Of a stretch of DNA of 64,000 nt, positions 42,232-51,091 are shown piece by piece. Position 1 is the first letter of the stretch. Each line of letters opens with the position of its first letter. Source of the DNA: Billgrantia aerodenitrificans (GTDB taxonomy: Bacteria; Pseudomonadota; Gammaproteobacteria; Pseudomonadales; Halomonadaceae); the NCBI RefSeq assembly GCF_021404405.1, contig NZ_JABFTV010000001.1:372001-436000 (forward strand), written 5' to 3'. A program made the translations under genes and the position numbers. The notes beneath the pieces were generated by a model, which was not told the DNA's origin, ran no database searches, and saw nothing but the letters and a program-made list of their open reading frames with translations.

Positions 42232-43353
42232 ATGCGGATTTTACTAGCGACCTACGGTTCGCGTGGGGATGTCGAGCCCATGGTGGCCTTGGCGGTGGAG
42301 CTTCAGGCACTCGGAGCAGAGGTACGGCTTTGTGCGCCGCCGGACGAAGAGTTCAGGCTGCTGCTGGACCGTGCTGGGGTGTCCCTCGTGCCCTTCGGCA
42401 GGTCGTGGCGTTCATGGGCGACAAGTTCGTCGACTGCGGAGGAGCGCGTCCCGAGCGTGGATGATTTCGTCGCTGAGTACATTGCTGCGACCTATGAAAC
42501 ACTCATTGAATCAGCCGAGGGGTGTGACATGCTCGTGGCGAGCGGCATGCTGCACTTCACCGCAACTTCAGTGGCCGAAAAGTTGACCATTCCTCATCGG
42601 TTCGTGGTGTTTTGTCCGACCTTGCTGCAAACCCAAGGCTGGCATTCGCTTATTGGTGGGGCAATCAACCACCATCGGGCGTCGATCGGCCTGCCGGCGG
42701 TGATCGCCATGCGGGATTTCATGTTTACCGAACAGCCATGGGTAGCGGCGGACACGACCTTGAGCCAGGATCCGGGACTGGTGGACCTCAACGTGGTGCA
42801 GACCGATGCATGGTTCTTGCCGGACGAGCGACCGCTGCCAGCGGAGCTGGTCGCATTCTTGGAGACTGGGACTCCACCGGTCTACGTGGGCTTCGGCAGC
42901 ATGCGTGTCCCAGAAGAGAGCGCTCGGGTTGCCATCGAGGCCATTCGTGCGCAAGGCCATCGAGTACTCCTCGCCCGTGGCTGGGCCGAGCTGTCTTCGG
43001 TCGATGACCAAGACGATTGCTTGATGGTCGACGAGGTCAACCAGCAGGCTCTGTTTCGTCGAGTGGCTGCCGTGGTGCATCACGGTGGCGCGGGCACGAC
43101 GACCACGGCTGCCCGAGCCGGTGCTCCCCAGGTGATTGTGCCCCAGGCTGCCGACCAGCCGCACTGGGCTAGCCGTGTGGCCGCACTTGGTGTCGGTACG
43201 GTGCATGACGGATCGGTGCCAACCTTCGAGACGCTGTCAACTGCGCTCGGAAAGGTACTGACCCCCGACACGCGTAGAGCAGCAGCCGACCTGGCAGGCA
43301 TGATGCGTCCCGATGGTGCACGCGTGGCTGCAAGGCGGTTACTCGGTAAGTAA
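42232..43353 (+). CDS. Family 1-type glycosyltransferase (macrolide/aglycone type)
   Basis: A 373-residue GT-B-fold glycosyltransferase of the MGT/vancosaminyl type that glycosylates lipid or antibiotic-like acceptors using a nucleotide-sugar. The N-domain reads MRILLATYGSRGDVEPMVAL, and the sugar-nucleotide motif near the C terminus is HHGGAGTTTTAARAGAPQVI, then PQAADQPHWASRV, the classic PSPG-like box. GGGGGCGAG precedes the ATG at 42232. No acceptor biosynthesis genes are adjacent, so it may act on rhamnolipid- or toxin-like compounds. A hairpin encloses its stop codon. Confidence 0.9.
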   Translation: MRILLATYGSRGDVEPMVALAVELQALGAEVRLCAPPDEEFRLLLDRAGVSLVPFGRSWRSWATSSSTAEERVPSVDDFVAEYIAATYETLIESAEGCDMLVASGMLHFTATSVAEKLTIPHRFVVFCPTLLQTQGWHSLIGGAINHHRASIGLPAVIAMRDFMFTEQPWVAADTTLSQDPGLVDLNVVQTDAWFLPDERPLPAELVAFLETGTPPVYVGFGSMRVPEESARVAIEAIRAQGHRVLLARGWAELSSVDDQDDCLMVDEVNQQALFRRVAAVVHHGGAGTTTTAARAGAPQVIVPQAADQPHWASRVAALGVGTVHDGSVPTFETLSTALGKVLTPDTRRAAADLAGMMRPDGARVAARRLLGK

Positions 43354-43366
43354 GTGCTTACCGGGG
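43342..43366. repeat. Hairpin repeat, copy 3, over the glycosyltransferase stop
   Basis: CTCGGTAAG and CTTACCGGGG pair around TAAGTG, with one T-G wobble. The TAA stop (43351-43353) sits in the loop. It probably marks transcript end or protects the mRNA. Confidence 0.6.
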
Positions 43367-43458
43367 TGGTGGTTGTTCCTGATAGGGTGGCAGCGCGTTT
43401 GAGGAACGACTTCATCGAAAGCGTTGCCGCCAAGCCAGGCGGCAACGCTTCGTATCAA

Positions 43459-44229
43459 TCATGTACGGCTGATGGAGACGCCACCGTCGGCAAGCATGGC
43501 TGTGCCGGTAACGAAGCTCGAATCGTCGGAAGCCAGGTAGAGCGCCGCTCGGGCGATCTCTTCCGGTGTGGCCATGCGCTTGAGCGCATGCAGGCTTTCG
43601 ACGAATGCGAGGACTTCCGGTCCGGCATCGGGGGCGTTGGTGATGCTGGCAGGTGTGTCAGTGCCGCCGGGCAGCAGGGCGTTGACGCGTATTCCATGGG
43701 CCCCCAGCTCCGTTGCCAGGCATTTCATCATGCCCAGCAGGCCGGCCTTGCTGGCGGCATAGGCGGACATGCCGGGCATGCCGACGGTGTGACCGACGAA
43801 GCTCGAGGTGAACAGCAGGCTGCCGCCGCCACGCTGCAGCAATGCCGGGATCTGGTATTTAGCCCCTAGAAACGCGGCGGTCAGGTTGGTATCCAGCACG
43901 CTGTTCCAGTCACTCGGCGCCATCTCCTGCAGCGGCCCCATCGACCCGATGATACCGGCGTTGTTGAAGGCGATGTCGAGCCCGCCGAAGCGCTCCAGGG
44001 CGGTAGCGACCAGGCGCTGCGCCAAGCGTTCGTCAGCTATGTCGCCGGCGACGGCAATGGCACGGCCGCCATCGTGTGCGATGGTTTCGACCAGGGCATC
44101 AAGTTCGCTCTGGCGGCGAGCGCTCACTATTACGCTGGCGCCTTCCTTGGCAAACAGGCGGGCAGTGGCATGGCCAATGCCCGAGCTGGCTCCGGTGACG
44201 ATGGCGACCTTATCGGCAAGTCGTTTCAT
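43459..44229 (-). CDS. Short-chain dehydrogenase/reductase
   Basis: A 256-residue classical SDR using NAD(P)H. The cofactor motif is VAIVTGASSGIGHATA (residues 8-23), NNAG follows at about 89, and the catalytic Ser-Tyr-Lys are in LFTSSFVG and MSAYAASKAG. TDTPASITNAP resembles sugar-alcohol or quinone SDRs, but the substrate is not readable. The end ASDDSSFVTGTAMLADGGVS is canonical. It converges with the glycosyltransferase gene and is divergent from Ada. Confidence 0.92.
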   Translation of the reverse strand: MKRLADKVAIVTGASSGIGHATARLFAKEGASVIVSARRQSELDALVETIAHDGGRAIAVAGDIADERLAQRLVATALERFGGLDIAFNNAGIIGSMGPLQEMAPSDWNSVLDTNLTAAFLGAKYQIPALLQRGGGSLLFTSSFVGHTVGMPGMSAYAASKAGLLGMMKCLATELGAHGIRVNALLPGGTDTPASITNAPDAGPEVLAFVESLHALKRMATPEEIARAALYLASDDSSFVTGTAMLADGGVSISRT

Positions 44230-44293
44230 GGCACTATTCTCCTAGGTGTGGATATGAGATCGATGGCGACCCCATACCCACCTTGCCGATGCT

Positions 44294-44309
44294 GAGGTAA
44301 GCCCTCACT
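44294..44309. repeat. Partial hairpin-repeat copy 4
   Basis: GAGGTAAGCCCTCACT matches one arm and loop of the minus-strand reading of copy 1 (CGGTAAGCCCTTACT) with two changes. The second arm is missing. It lies between the SDR start and Ada. Confidence 0.35.
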
Positions 44310-44470
44310 CCGCTTCTTGCCGTTAAAAAAATGAGCGGCTCGGTGATGCTATGCTGCGTTTGTCAGCGAATAGTCAGTTCACTTTGAAAGCAAGAGATGG
44401 AGTGTGCCAGGCGGGGATTGGGCTCATCCTGAACTCTCGGAGAACGCCGAAGCCACCGCGGGGGCCCGCC

Positions 44471-45580
44471 ATGACCGAAACAGCCAGCGACTCACTTGCC
44501 GCCTTCGATTCCGATGAGGCGAAATGGGCGGCAGTGTCGAATCGTGATGCCAGCGCCGATGACGCCTTCGTCTATGCGGTACGCACCACGGGCATCTATT
44601 GTCGCCCGACCTGCCCGTCGCGTCGGCCACGTCGCGAGAACGTGGAGTTTCATGCCGACGCGGCGGCGGCCGAGCGGGCCGGCTATCGGCCTTGCCGGCG
44701 CTGCCATCCTCAGGAAGGCTCGCTGGCGCAGCGCAACGCCGAGCGCATTGCCCGTGCCTGCCGGCTCATCGAAGCCGCCGAGGACCTGCCTTCTCTCGAT
44801 GAGCTGGCACAAGCCGCGGGGCTGAGCCGGTTTCATTTCCATCGGGTGTTCAAGTCGGTCACCGGGCTCACTCCCAAGGCCTACGCCGTCGCCTGTCGTG
44901 CGGATCGTGTGCGCCAGACCATGACGCAGCGTGAGACGGTCACCGAGGCGATGTACGAGGCGGGGTTCAACTCCAGCGGGCGCTTCTATGCCGGCGCCGA
45001 CCGCATGCTCGGCATGACACCGAAGCGTTACCGCGCGGGTGGCCAAGGCGCCGAGATCCGCTTCGCGCTGGCCGAGTGCAGCCTGGGAGCGCTGCTGGTG
45101 GCGGCAAGCGACAAGGGCATTTGCGCCATCTCCTTGGGAGGCGACCCTGAAGCTTTGCTGCGCGAGCTGGAAGACCGCTTTCCTACGGCCAGCCTGATCC
45201 CCGGCGATACCGCCTTCGATGAATGGGTGGCCACGGTAGCCGGCTTCGTCGAGGCGCCCGAGGGTGCGCTGTCTCTGCCGCTGGACGTTCGCGGTACTGC
45301 CTTTCAGCGGCGTGTCTGGCATGCGCTGACCGAGATCCCCATCGGGACGACGCTAAGCTATGCCGAGCTGGCGACTCGTATCGGTTCGCCCAGGGCGGTG
45401 CGTGCCGTAGCACGGGCCTGTGCGACCAACACCTTGGCGTTGGCGGTGCCCTGCCATCGGGTGGTACGTAGCGACGGCGCGCTTTCCGGATACCGCTGGG
45501 GTGTGGAGAGAAAGCGCACGCTGCTCGAGCGTGAGGCGGCACTGGCGGATGCCGCCGTGCCGGAGAAGATACGGGAATGA
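44471..45580 (+). CDS. ada: Ada: adaptive-response regulator and O6-methylguanine-DNA methyltransferase
   Basis: A 369-residue protein that repairs alkylated DNA and activates the adaptive response. The N-terminal zinc domain has four cysteines, GIYCRPTCPSRRP and YRPCRRCHP, one of which takes a methyl group from phosphotriesters. An AraC-type helix-turn-helix follows (LDELAQAAGLSRFHFHRVFK). The C-terminal methyltransferase holds the catalytic cysteine in LAVPCHRVVRSDGALSGYRW. The ATG at 44471 is used; upstream in-frame ATG at 44351 lacks homology. The SDR gene is divergent. No alkB is adjacent. Confidence 0.95.
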   Translation: MTETASDSLAAFDSDEAKWAAVSNRDASADDAFVYAVRTTGIYCRPTCPSRRPRRENVEFHADAAAAERAGYRPCRRCHPQEGSLAQRNAERIARACRLIEAAEDLPSLDELAQAAGLSRFHFHRVFKSVTGLTPKAYAVACRADRVRQTMTQRETVTEAMYEAGFNSSGRFYAGADRMLGMTPKRYRAGGQGAEIRFALAECSLGALLVAASDKGICAISLGGDPEALLRELEDRFPTASLIPGDTAFDEWVATVAGFVEAPEGALSLPLDVRGTAFQRRVWHALTEIPIGTTLSYAELATRIGSPRAVRAVARACATNTLALAVPCHRVVRSDGALSGYRWGVERKRTLLEREAALADAAVPEKIRE

Positions 45581-45587
45581 AGTAAAT

Positions 45588-46130
45588 TCAGCGCGGAGCT
45601 TCGTCCATGGGCGGCTCTTCCAGCGCCTCGGTGATGCCCGCTTGAGGTGTACGTTCCAAATAGGTGGAGAGCACCACATAGCTGCGTGTGGCCTTGATGC
45701 CCGGCATGGCATAGAGCCGAGCGAGCAGCCCCTCCAGCGCGCGGCTGCTGGCACAGCGCACCTTGAGCAGGGTGCAGGTGTCGCCGGCCACCGAATGGAT
45801 CTCTTCCAGTTCGGGCAGTTCGGCCAGCGCTCTGAAGGTGCGGCTCTTGCTGCCCCCGGTGGTATCGACATGCACGAAGGCCAGGAAAGGCTTGCCGGTG
45901 GCGGGGCCGTCCAGCACCGCCACCGTACCGCGAATGCGCCCCGTGGCGCGCAGCCGCTTGACCCTTTCATGCACAGCCGGTGCCGACAGCCCCACGCGGC
46001 TGCCCAGTTCGGCATAGCTGAGCCCGGCGTCCACAGCCAGCTCGCCTAATATCGTTCGGTCGAAGGTGTCCAGAGGGCGGGCTTCTGGCCCCTTGTCCCG
46101 AACGATTTCTGTTTTTTCAGAATTCGGCAT
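45588..46130 (-). CDS. Lrp/AsnC-family transcription regulator
   Basis: A 180-residue Lrp-type regulator. The winged helix comprises LDTFDRTILGELAVDAGLSY and AELGSRVGLSAPAVHERVKR, and the RAM ligand domain spans about 80-160, with CTLLKVRCASSRALEGLLAR and KATRSYVVLSTYLE. The ATG at 46130 has GGAG 11 bases upstream; an earlier codon near 46166 would lengthen it. It is divergent from an MFS exporter, the likely target, in the manner of amino-acid exporter regulation. It ends 8 bases from the ada stop. Confidence 0.92.
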   Translation of the reverse strand: MPNSEKTEIVRDKGPEARPLDTFDRTILGELAVDAGLSYAELGSRVGLSAPAVHERVKRLRATGRIRGTVAVLDGPATGKPFLAFVHVDTTGGSKSRTFRALAELPELEEIHSVAGDTCTLLKVRCASSRALEGLLARLYAMPGIKATRSYVVLSTYLERTPQAGITEALEEPPMDEAPR

Positions 46131-46197
46131 TTTCGTGATTGCTCCGAACGTGATTCCTTTCTTCAATGGTAATCTCGAACCCTATATGGAGCGAGCC

Positions 46198-47367
46198 GTG
46201 ATCTCTCGTCGCGTACTCCTGCTGACCGCCGCCATTGCCGTGATCGGTGCCAATTCGCTGGCGCTGAGCCCTATCGCCGCCACGGTGGCGGCATCGTTTG
46301 CGGGCCGCAGCGCCGCCGATGTGGTAACGGCCGCGGCGCTCTATGGCCTGGCCACAGCGTTTAGTGCACTGATGCTGGCTTCGCTGAGCGATCGTATCGG
46401 CGCCGAGCGTGCCTTGATGCGGGCGCTGCTGGTGCTGTCGGCTTCCCTGGGCGCCGCTGCGCTTTCGCCGGCGCTGTGGATGATGATCGTCGCCCAGGCG
46501 CTGGCCGGCCTGGCGGCGGGCGTGGCGCTGCCGGCGATCTATACCCTCACCGCTCAGGTGGCCGAGAAGGGACGCGAGAGCCAGACGCTGAGCTTCGTGC
46601 TGACGGGATGGACGCTGAGTCTGGTGGTCGGGGTCGGCCTGGCGGCGCTGTTGGCCGATCTGTTGCACTGGCGTGCCGTCTTCTCCCTCTTGGCGCTGGC
46701 TGCCGTGGGGCTGGCGCTGGGGATCTCGCGTTGCCACGATTGGGGCGTGAGAGCGGTCGGTGAGGCGCCGAGCTCCACTCTCAAGGCCCTGCGAATTCCC
46801 GGCATTCATCCGGTGCTGTTGAACGTCGCGGCCTACATGACGGCGTTCTACGGCTTGTACACCTATCTCGGCCCACACCTGGGCGAGGTGCTGCAGCTTC
46901 CCACGTCCTTCGCCGGGCTGGCGATTGCCGTCTATGGCCTGGGCTTCGGCGCTGCCGCACCGCTGGGGCGGTTGGTCGACCGCTACGGTGCGACCGCTGC
47001 TGCCTGTGTCACCTTTGCCGGCCTGATGCTGGTCTATCTGGGGTTGATGGCGGCCGCCGCTCTTCCACCGGTGTTGCTGGCGCTTTGTCTTGCCTGGGGC
47101 GTGGCCAATCATCTCGGCTTGAACCTGCTCATGCGCCAGCTCGCCGAAATAGACCCGGCGCAGCGGGGAGCCATCATGGGACTGTATAGCGCCATCACCT
47201 ATCTGTGCATGTTTGTCGGTGCGCTGCTCTATCGGCCGATCTTCACCCACTTCGGTTTTGCCGCCTGCGCCTGGGCCTCGGCGATGCTGGTGCTGCCGGC
47301 CCTGGGCTGGGCGCTGGGCCAGTGGCGCAAAAAGCAGGCTGAACTACGCTGCCATTCGGAGACATGA
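46198..47367 (+). CDS. MFS transporter next to Lrp
   Basis: A 389-residue, twelve-helix major facilitator. The first helix is VLLLTAAIAVIGANSLALSP, the loop 2-3 motif ASLSDRIGAERALMRALLVL and a glycine-rich QALAGLAAGVALPAIYTLTA follow, as in DHA1 exporters. The GTG at 46198 has GGAGCGAGCC just before it; an ATG at 46186 has no ribosome site. Being paired with an Lrp regulator, it may export an amino acid or related metabolite. A VOC gene follows on the same strand after 26 bases. Confidence 0.9.
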   Translation: MISRRVLLLTAAIAVIGANSLALSPIAATVAASFAGRSAADVVTAAALYGLATAFSALMLASLSDRIGAERALMRALLVLSASLGAAALSPALWMMIVAQALAGLAAGVALPAIYTLTAQVAEKGRESQTLSFVLTGWTLSLVVGVGLAALLADLLHWRAVFSLLALAAVGLALGISRCHDWGVRAVGEAPSSTLKALRIPGIHPVLLNVAAYMTAFYGLYTYLGPHLGEVLQLPTSFAGLAIAVYGLGFGAAAPLGRLVDRYGATAAACVTFAGLMLVYLGLMAAAALPPVLLALCLAWGVANHLGLNLLMRQLAEIDPAQRGAIMGLYSAITYLCMFVGALLYRPIFTHFGFAACAWASAMLVLPALGWALGQWRKKQAELRCHSET

Positions 47368-47393
47368 TGAGTCGATAAAGGAGGTATCTCAGC

Positions 47394-47789
47394 ATGATCG
47401 CCTACACCATGGTCGGAACTCGGGACCTGGAGCAAGCGCTGACATTCTACGATCCACTTTTCGCTGAAATGAGCTGGGACGTTTGCTGGAAAGACGAGGC
47501 CTGCGTCTCCTACGGCAAAGAGACCGACCTCGACTTCCCCAGGTTCATTGTCGGCTATCCCTTCGATGGTCATGAAGCCGGTGTGGGGAATGGCACCATG
47601 ACCGCCTTCCAATTCGCGAAACCGGAGCAGGTCGACAGGCTGTACGAAATTGCCATCAGCAACGGAGGCAGTGACGAAGGTGCCCCGGGCTATCGGCCTC
47701 AATACGGCGAAGGTTTTTATGCAGCTTATGTGCGTGACCGCGATGGCAATAAGTTGGCCTTCGTCGTCTATCCGAGAGAGGCGGAATAA
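47394..47789 (+). CDS. VOC-family protein
   Basis: A 131-residue glyoxalase-fold protein. MIAYTMVGTRDLEQALTFYD and the end FYAAYVRDRDGNKLAFVVYP are family hallmarks, with a central GHEAGVGNGTMTAFQFAKPE. It carries an AAAGGAGG ribosome site, among the best in the window. It follows an MFS gene with a short gap and precedes a strong terminator. The substrate is unknown. Confidence 0.88.
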   Translation: MIAYTMVGTRDLEQALTFYDPLFAEMSWDVCWKDEACVSYGKETDLDFPRFIVGYPFDGHEAGVGNGTMTAFQFAKPEQVDRLYEIAISNGGSDEGAPGYRPQYGEGFYAAYVRDRDGNKLAFVVYPREAE

Positions 47790-47820
47790 TTCAGTCTCAT
47801 TGGCGATGCTTCCGAGAGAA

Positions 47821-47854
47821 AACGAACCGCCGCGCAATTGAGCGGCGGTTCGTT
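47821..47854. terminator. Strong bidirectional terminator
   Basis: AACGAACCGCCGC and GCGGCGGTTCGTT make a perfect 13-base stem with an 8-base loop. On the minus strand the stem is followed by TTCTCTC, continuing a T-rich end, and on the plus strand by CTTGAG. It separates the convergent VOC and TctA genes. Confidence 0.75.
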
Positions 47855-47867
47855 CTTGAGTGACACC

Positions 47868-49832
47868 TCAGCCGAACAGTAATGGATCGATCAGTCCGCT
47901 CGGGTAGGTCAGGGTTAGCAGTTTCGCCATGCCTACCAGGAAGATCGCCACCCCAGCAGACATGGCGATAGCCACCCACGGTTTGAGACGTGCGATGAAC
48001 ATCAGGAAAGCCAGACAAAACAGCGTTGCGGTGGTGACGAGGCCGAACGTCAGGATCGCTCCGACCAAGGCGAAGAAGCCTGCCAACCAGACGACTTGCT
48101 GAAGTAGAGGCTGGTGTTGCCACGCTGGCTTACGGACAAGGCTGCGCAGGATTTCCAGCAGACAGGCGACGCCCATGATTGCCAGGGCCAGTCGGGGCAT
48201 GAGGCCACCAAGCAGGCTGAGGTCGGCAAGGTGGAACCAGCCATAGGTGGCCATTCCCAGCAGAGCGGTAAAGATCACCAGATCAATGCCACCGATGGTT
48301 ATCGGCTTGCTGCCGGTCGCAGGTGCTTCCCCAACCGCAGGCGCTTGCTCGGTATCGGTCGACCGGAGCTTACGCCAAAGCTGACGAAACATGGGCAAGA
48401 ACAGGGCGGCGAGGATCATGGCGCCGATGATCAACACACCTGGGCGCATGAAGGCAGCGCTGCCTTGGAACTGAACGGCTTGGTAGAAGTAGGCTTCAGC
48501 GCCAGGTGCCAGGACGAAGCCGATCAGGAAAGCGGGGCGTGACCAGCCGGCCTGCTTGAACAGGACGCCAAGGGCACCGATCGCGCCGAGGGCCAGGAGG
48601 TCTCCCGGGGAGCGTGTTGCCTGGAAGGCCGCAAACATGATCAGCACTGTGATCAGAGGGGCCAGGATGACGAAGGGCACGCGGGTCAAGCTGGCAACTG
48701 GACGCGCCAGGCCCAGGCAGAACGCTGCACCGATGATGTTGGCCAAGGCCAGCGACCAGATGATGGTATAGGTCAGGTCTAGATTGGTCTCGATCATGCT
48801 GACGCCTGGCTGCAAGCCTAGCAGCAGCAGACCACCCAGGAAGACGGCGGCGGTGCCCGAGCCAGGCACGCCGAACAGCAGAGTGGGCACCATGGCGCCA
48901 GAGGCGCAGGCATTGTTGGCGGCTTCCGGTGCGATGACCCCGCGGATGTCGCCGTGGCCAAACTTGGATTTATCCTTGGCGCTCTGTACGGCATGGCCAT
49001 AGGTCATCCAATCCACCACCGAGCCGGCGAGGCCGGGAATCGTGCCCAGCAGGCTACCGATGCCTGCACAGCGTGCTACCAGGCCACGGTTCTTGCCGAC
49101 ATCTTGGAGGCCTTGTTTCCATCCCTTGCCGAGTCGGGTGCGTTCCCCGGCGATGGCGCCACGCTTGACCAGCAGGTCGATGATCTCGGGAAGTGCAAAG
49201 ATCCCAAGACCGATCACTACCAGCGGTACGCCATCGAAGAGATAGTTGATCTCGAAGTTGAGACGGAACTCCCCGGTGGCTGGCGCCATGCCGATGGTAC
49301 CGATCAGCAGGCCCAGGCCGCAGGCGGCGAGCCCTTTGAGCAGGTCGCGTCCGGAGAGCACCGCTACCATCGATAGCCCGAGCAGGGTCAGCATGAAGAG
49401 CTCGGAGGAGGAGAACGACAGCACCACCGGCCGGGCGATCAGAATGAAACCCGTCAACACGGCGGCGCCGATCAGGCCACCGATCATCGAAGAAAGGAAG
49501 GCACTGGAAAGAGCCCGTGCCGCCTGGCCGCGCTTGGCCAGGGAGAAGCCGTCGATGACGGTGGCCTGGGAGGCGCTGGAGCCGGGAATGCCCAGCAGCA
49601 CCGAGGCAAAGGTATCGCCGGTGGGAATCACGGCGACCAGACCCATCAGCATGCCGAGGGCGACACTCGGCTCCATGCCGTAGAGGAAGGGCAGCAGCAG
49701 CGCCATACCTGCGATGCCGCCGAGACCGGGAATGATCCCAACCACTAGGCCTACCAACACGCCGAGGACCATGTAGAGCAGATGATCCAGAGTGAACAGC
49801 TGCCCCAGACTGGAGAGAAGAATATCGAACAT
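47868..49832 (-). CDS. Fused TctA-TctB tripartite tricarboxylate transporter permease
   Basis: A 654-residue membrane protein. The first 500 residues form TctA: GVLVGLVVGIIPGLGGIAGM near residue 22, LLGIPGSSASQATVIDGFSL and the repeat VPTLLFGVPGSGTAAVFLGG. The last 150 residues, after a linker with EAPATGSKPITIGGIDLVIF, form a TctB-like four-helix unit, so small and large subunits are fused in one chain. The ATG at 49832 has GAGAG upstream. The TctC receptor gene lies 85 bases upstream, so together they make a complete importer for a tricarboxylate-like compound. Confidence 0.92.
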   Translation of the reverse strand: MFDILLSSLGQLFTLDHLLYMVLGVLVGLVVGIIPGLGGIAGMALLLPFLYGMEPSVALGMLMGLVAVIPTGDTFASVLLGIPGSSASQATVIDGFSLAKRGQAARALSSAFLSSMIGGLIGAAVLTGFILIARPVVLSFSSSELFMLTLLGLSMVAVLSGRDLLKGLAACGLGLLIGTIGMAPATGEFRLNFEINYLFDGVPLVVIGLGIFALPEIIDLLVKRGAIAGERTRLGKGWKQGLQDVGKNRGLVARCAGIGSLLGTIPGLAGSVVDWMTYGHAVQSAKDKSKFGHGDIRGVIAPEAANNACASGAMVPTLLFGVPGSGTAAVFLGGLLLLGLQPGVSMIETNLDLTYTIIWSLALANIIGAAFCLGLARPVASLTRVPFVILAPLITVLIMFAAFQATRSPGDLLALGAIGALGVLFKQAGWSRPAFLIGFVLAPGAEAYFYQAVQFQGSAAFMRPGVLIIGAMILAALFLPMFRQLWRKLRSTDTEQAPAVGEAPATGSKPITIGGIDLVIFTALLGMATYGWFHLADLSLLGGLMPRLALAIMGVACLLEILRSLVRKPAWQHQPLLQQVVWLAGFFALVGAILTFGLVTTATLFCLAFLMFIARLKPWVAIAMSAGVAIFLVGMAKLLTLTYPSGLIDPLLFG

Positions 49833-49917
49833 GAAATGCGGCTCTCGTGTTATGCGGTGAGTTGAACCCAAAGGTATCGGCCCTTGTCGCCAAGGGACCG
49901 ATGCCCGTTCTCACGCG

Positions 49918-51033
49918 TCAGATACTCGCGCCGTGCTTAGTTTTCAGCCAGTCAGCCAGCCACTCGCGAAGATCGTCATCCAGCGCCATGGCTTGTTCGA
50001 GATGTCTCTCGACGACATCGCCAACGATCGGGGTGTAGGGGCCCAAGTGGGCGTCAGCCTCCTGCTTGAACTGTTCGGTCTCGACGAACTCGAGGGCCGC
50101 TTCCCGGTAAATCTCGACGAGCTCATCAGGCGTGCCTTTGGGCACCATGATCAGCTTCTGCAGCGTGAAGCCTGAGGCGAAGAACTTCTCATAGGCTTCA
50201 TTGGCGGTGCCGCTCGGGGCCTCACCGTTGAGGTTTTCATAGACTTCGGTAAAGGTCGGCAGGTCGGGGAACGCCGGATCGCGCTCGATCTGCCCTTCTT
50301 CGTTCAGTACACCGAGCGAGAAGAGCGGGACGGCACGGCCCGACTCCACCAGGGGGGCCACACTGCTCAGATAGGCTGAGGTGGTCTGGAAGTCGATGTC
50401 CGCTTCGCCACGCTCGAAGGCCAGGCGACCCTCGCCACGGCCTTGCATGCCGGAGACGGCCTGAACGTCGACACCCAGCATATCGAGAGCGATCAGCACC
50501 GGCAGCTCGAGTCCGGTGTGACTTTGCACCGCCAGCTTGACTCGCTTTTCCAGCAGGGCGGCAATTGCGCTCTCGCTTTCCTCACCCAGGCTGGGCTGGG
50601 CGTAGACGACGCCACCGGTCGGGGTTGCCAGGATCGGTGTCCAGGTGGAGTAGTCGTAGCGTACCCGCCGGTCCCCGAGCATGGCGGGAAACTGGGTCGA
50701 GGCGGAGGTGCCTAGCCAGTCACTGCCGTCGCTCCTGGCCCGCGTGGCAAAGAGGTTGGCACCGTTGATTGAGCCGCCGCCCGGCACGTTGTCGATTGAA
50801 ATGGTGGGCTCACCTGGAATGTGTTCGCTGAGCCAGGGGGAGAAGAAGCGGGCCCAGACATCGGTGCCACCGCCGACGCCGAAGGGAATGGTCCACTTGA
50901 TGGTGCTGGGCACGTTTGCGTCCTGGGCTTGCACGGGGGTGGTGAGCGTCAAACCAAGCCCGGCAATTGCCAGGCTAAGGACGGCGGCTTTTTTCAACCG
51001 GCCAAGTGAGTTAGTGGTCTTGTGAGTGTTCAT
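49918..51033 (-). CDS. TctC/Bug-type periplasmic solute receptor
   Basis: A 371-residue periplasmic binding protein of the Bug family. A signal peptide (LSLAIAGLGLTLTTPVQAQD) ends near residue 37. The mature part contains WTIPFGVGGGTDVWARFFSP and DNVPGGGSINGANLFATRAR, the two Bug pocket motifs that coordinate a carboxylate. It should hand the ligand to the fused permease downstream. The ATG at 51033 has a good AGGAGCACGCC site. It lies after the PrpF-type gene with a gap of 58 bases, in one operon. Confidence 0.92.
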   Translation of the reverse strand: MNTHKTTNSLGRLKKAAVLSLAIAGLGLTLTTPVQAQDANVPSTIKWTIPFGVGGGTDVWARFFSPWLSEHIPGEPTISIDNVPGGGSINGANLFATRARSDGSDWLGTSASTQFPAMLGDRRVRYDYSTWTPILATPTGGVVYAQPSLGEESESAIAALLEKRVKLAVQSHTGLELPVLIALDMLGVDVQAVSGMQGRGEGRLAFERGEADIDFQTTSAYLSSVAPLVESGRAVPLFSLGVLNEEGQIERDPAFPDLPTFTEVYENLNGEAPSGTANEAYEKFFASGFTLQKLIMVPKGTPDELVEIYREAALEFVETEQFKQEADAHLGPYTPIVGDVVERHLEQAMALDDDLREWLADWLKTKHGASI

Positions 51034-51091
51034 GGCGTGCTCCTGGGTTGTTGTCGTTTGTGGGTGTCAGGTCACCCGTTGATGGTGATGA

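Noticed and set aside
46117..47250. 377-residue minus-strand frame opposite the MFS gene
   Set aside because: Gln/His/Arg-rich composition, no start site; the plus-strand MFS protein is supported by motifs and ribosome site.
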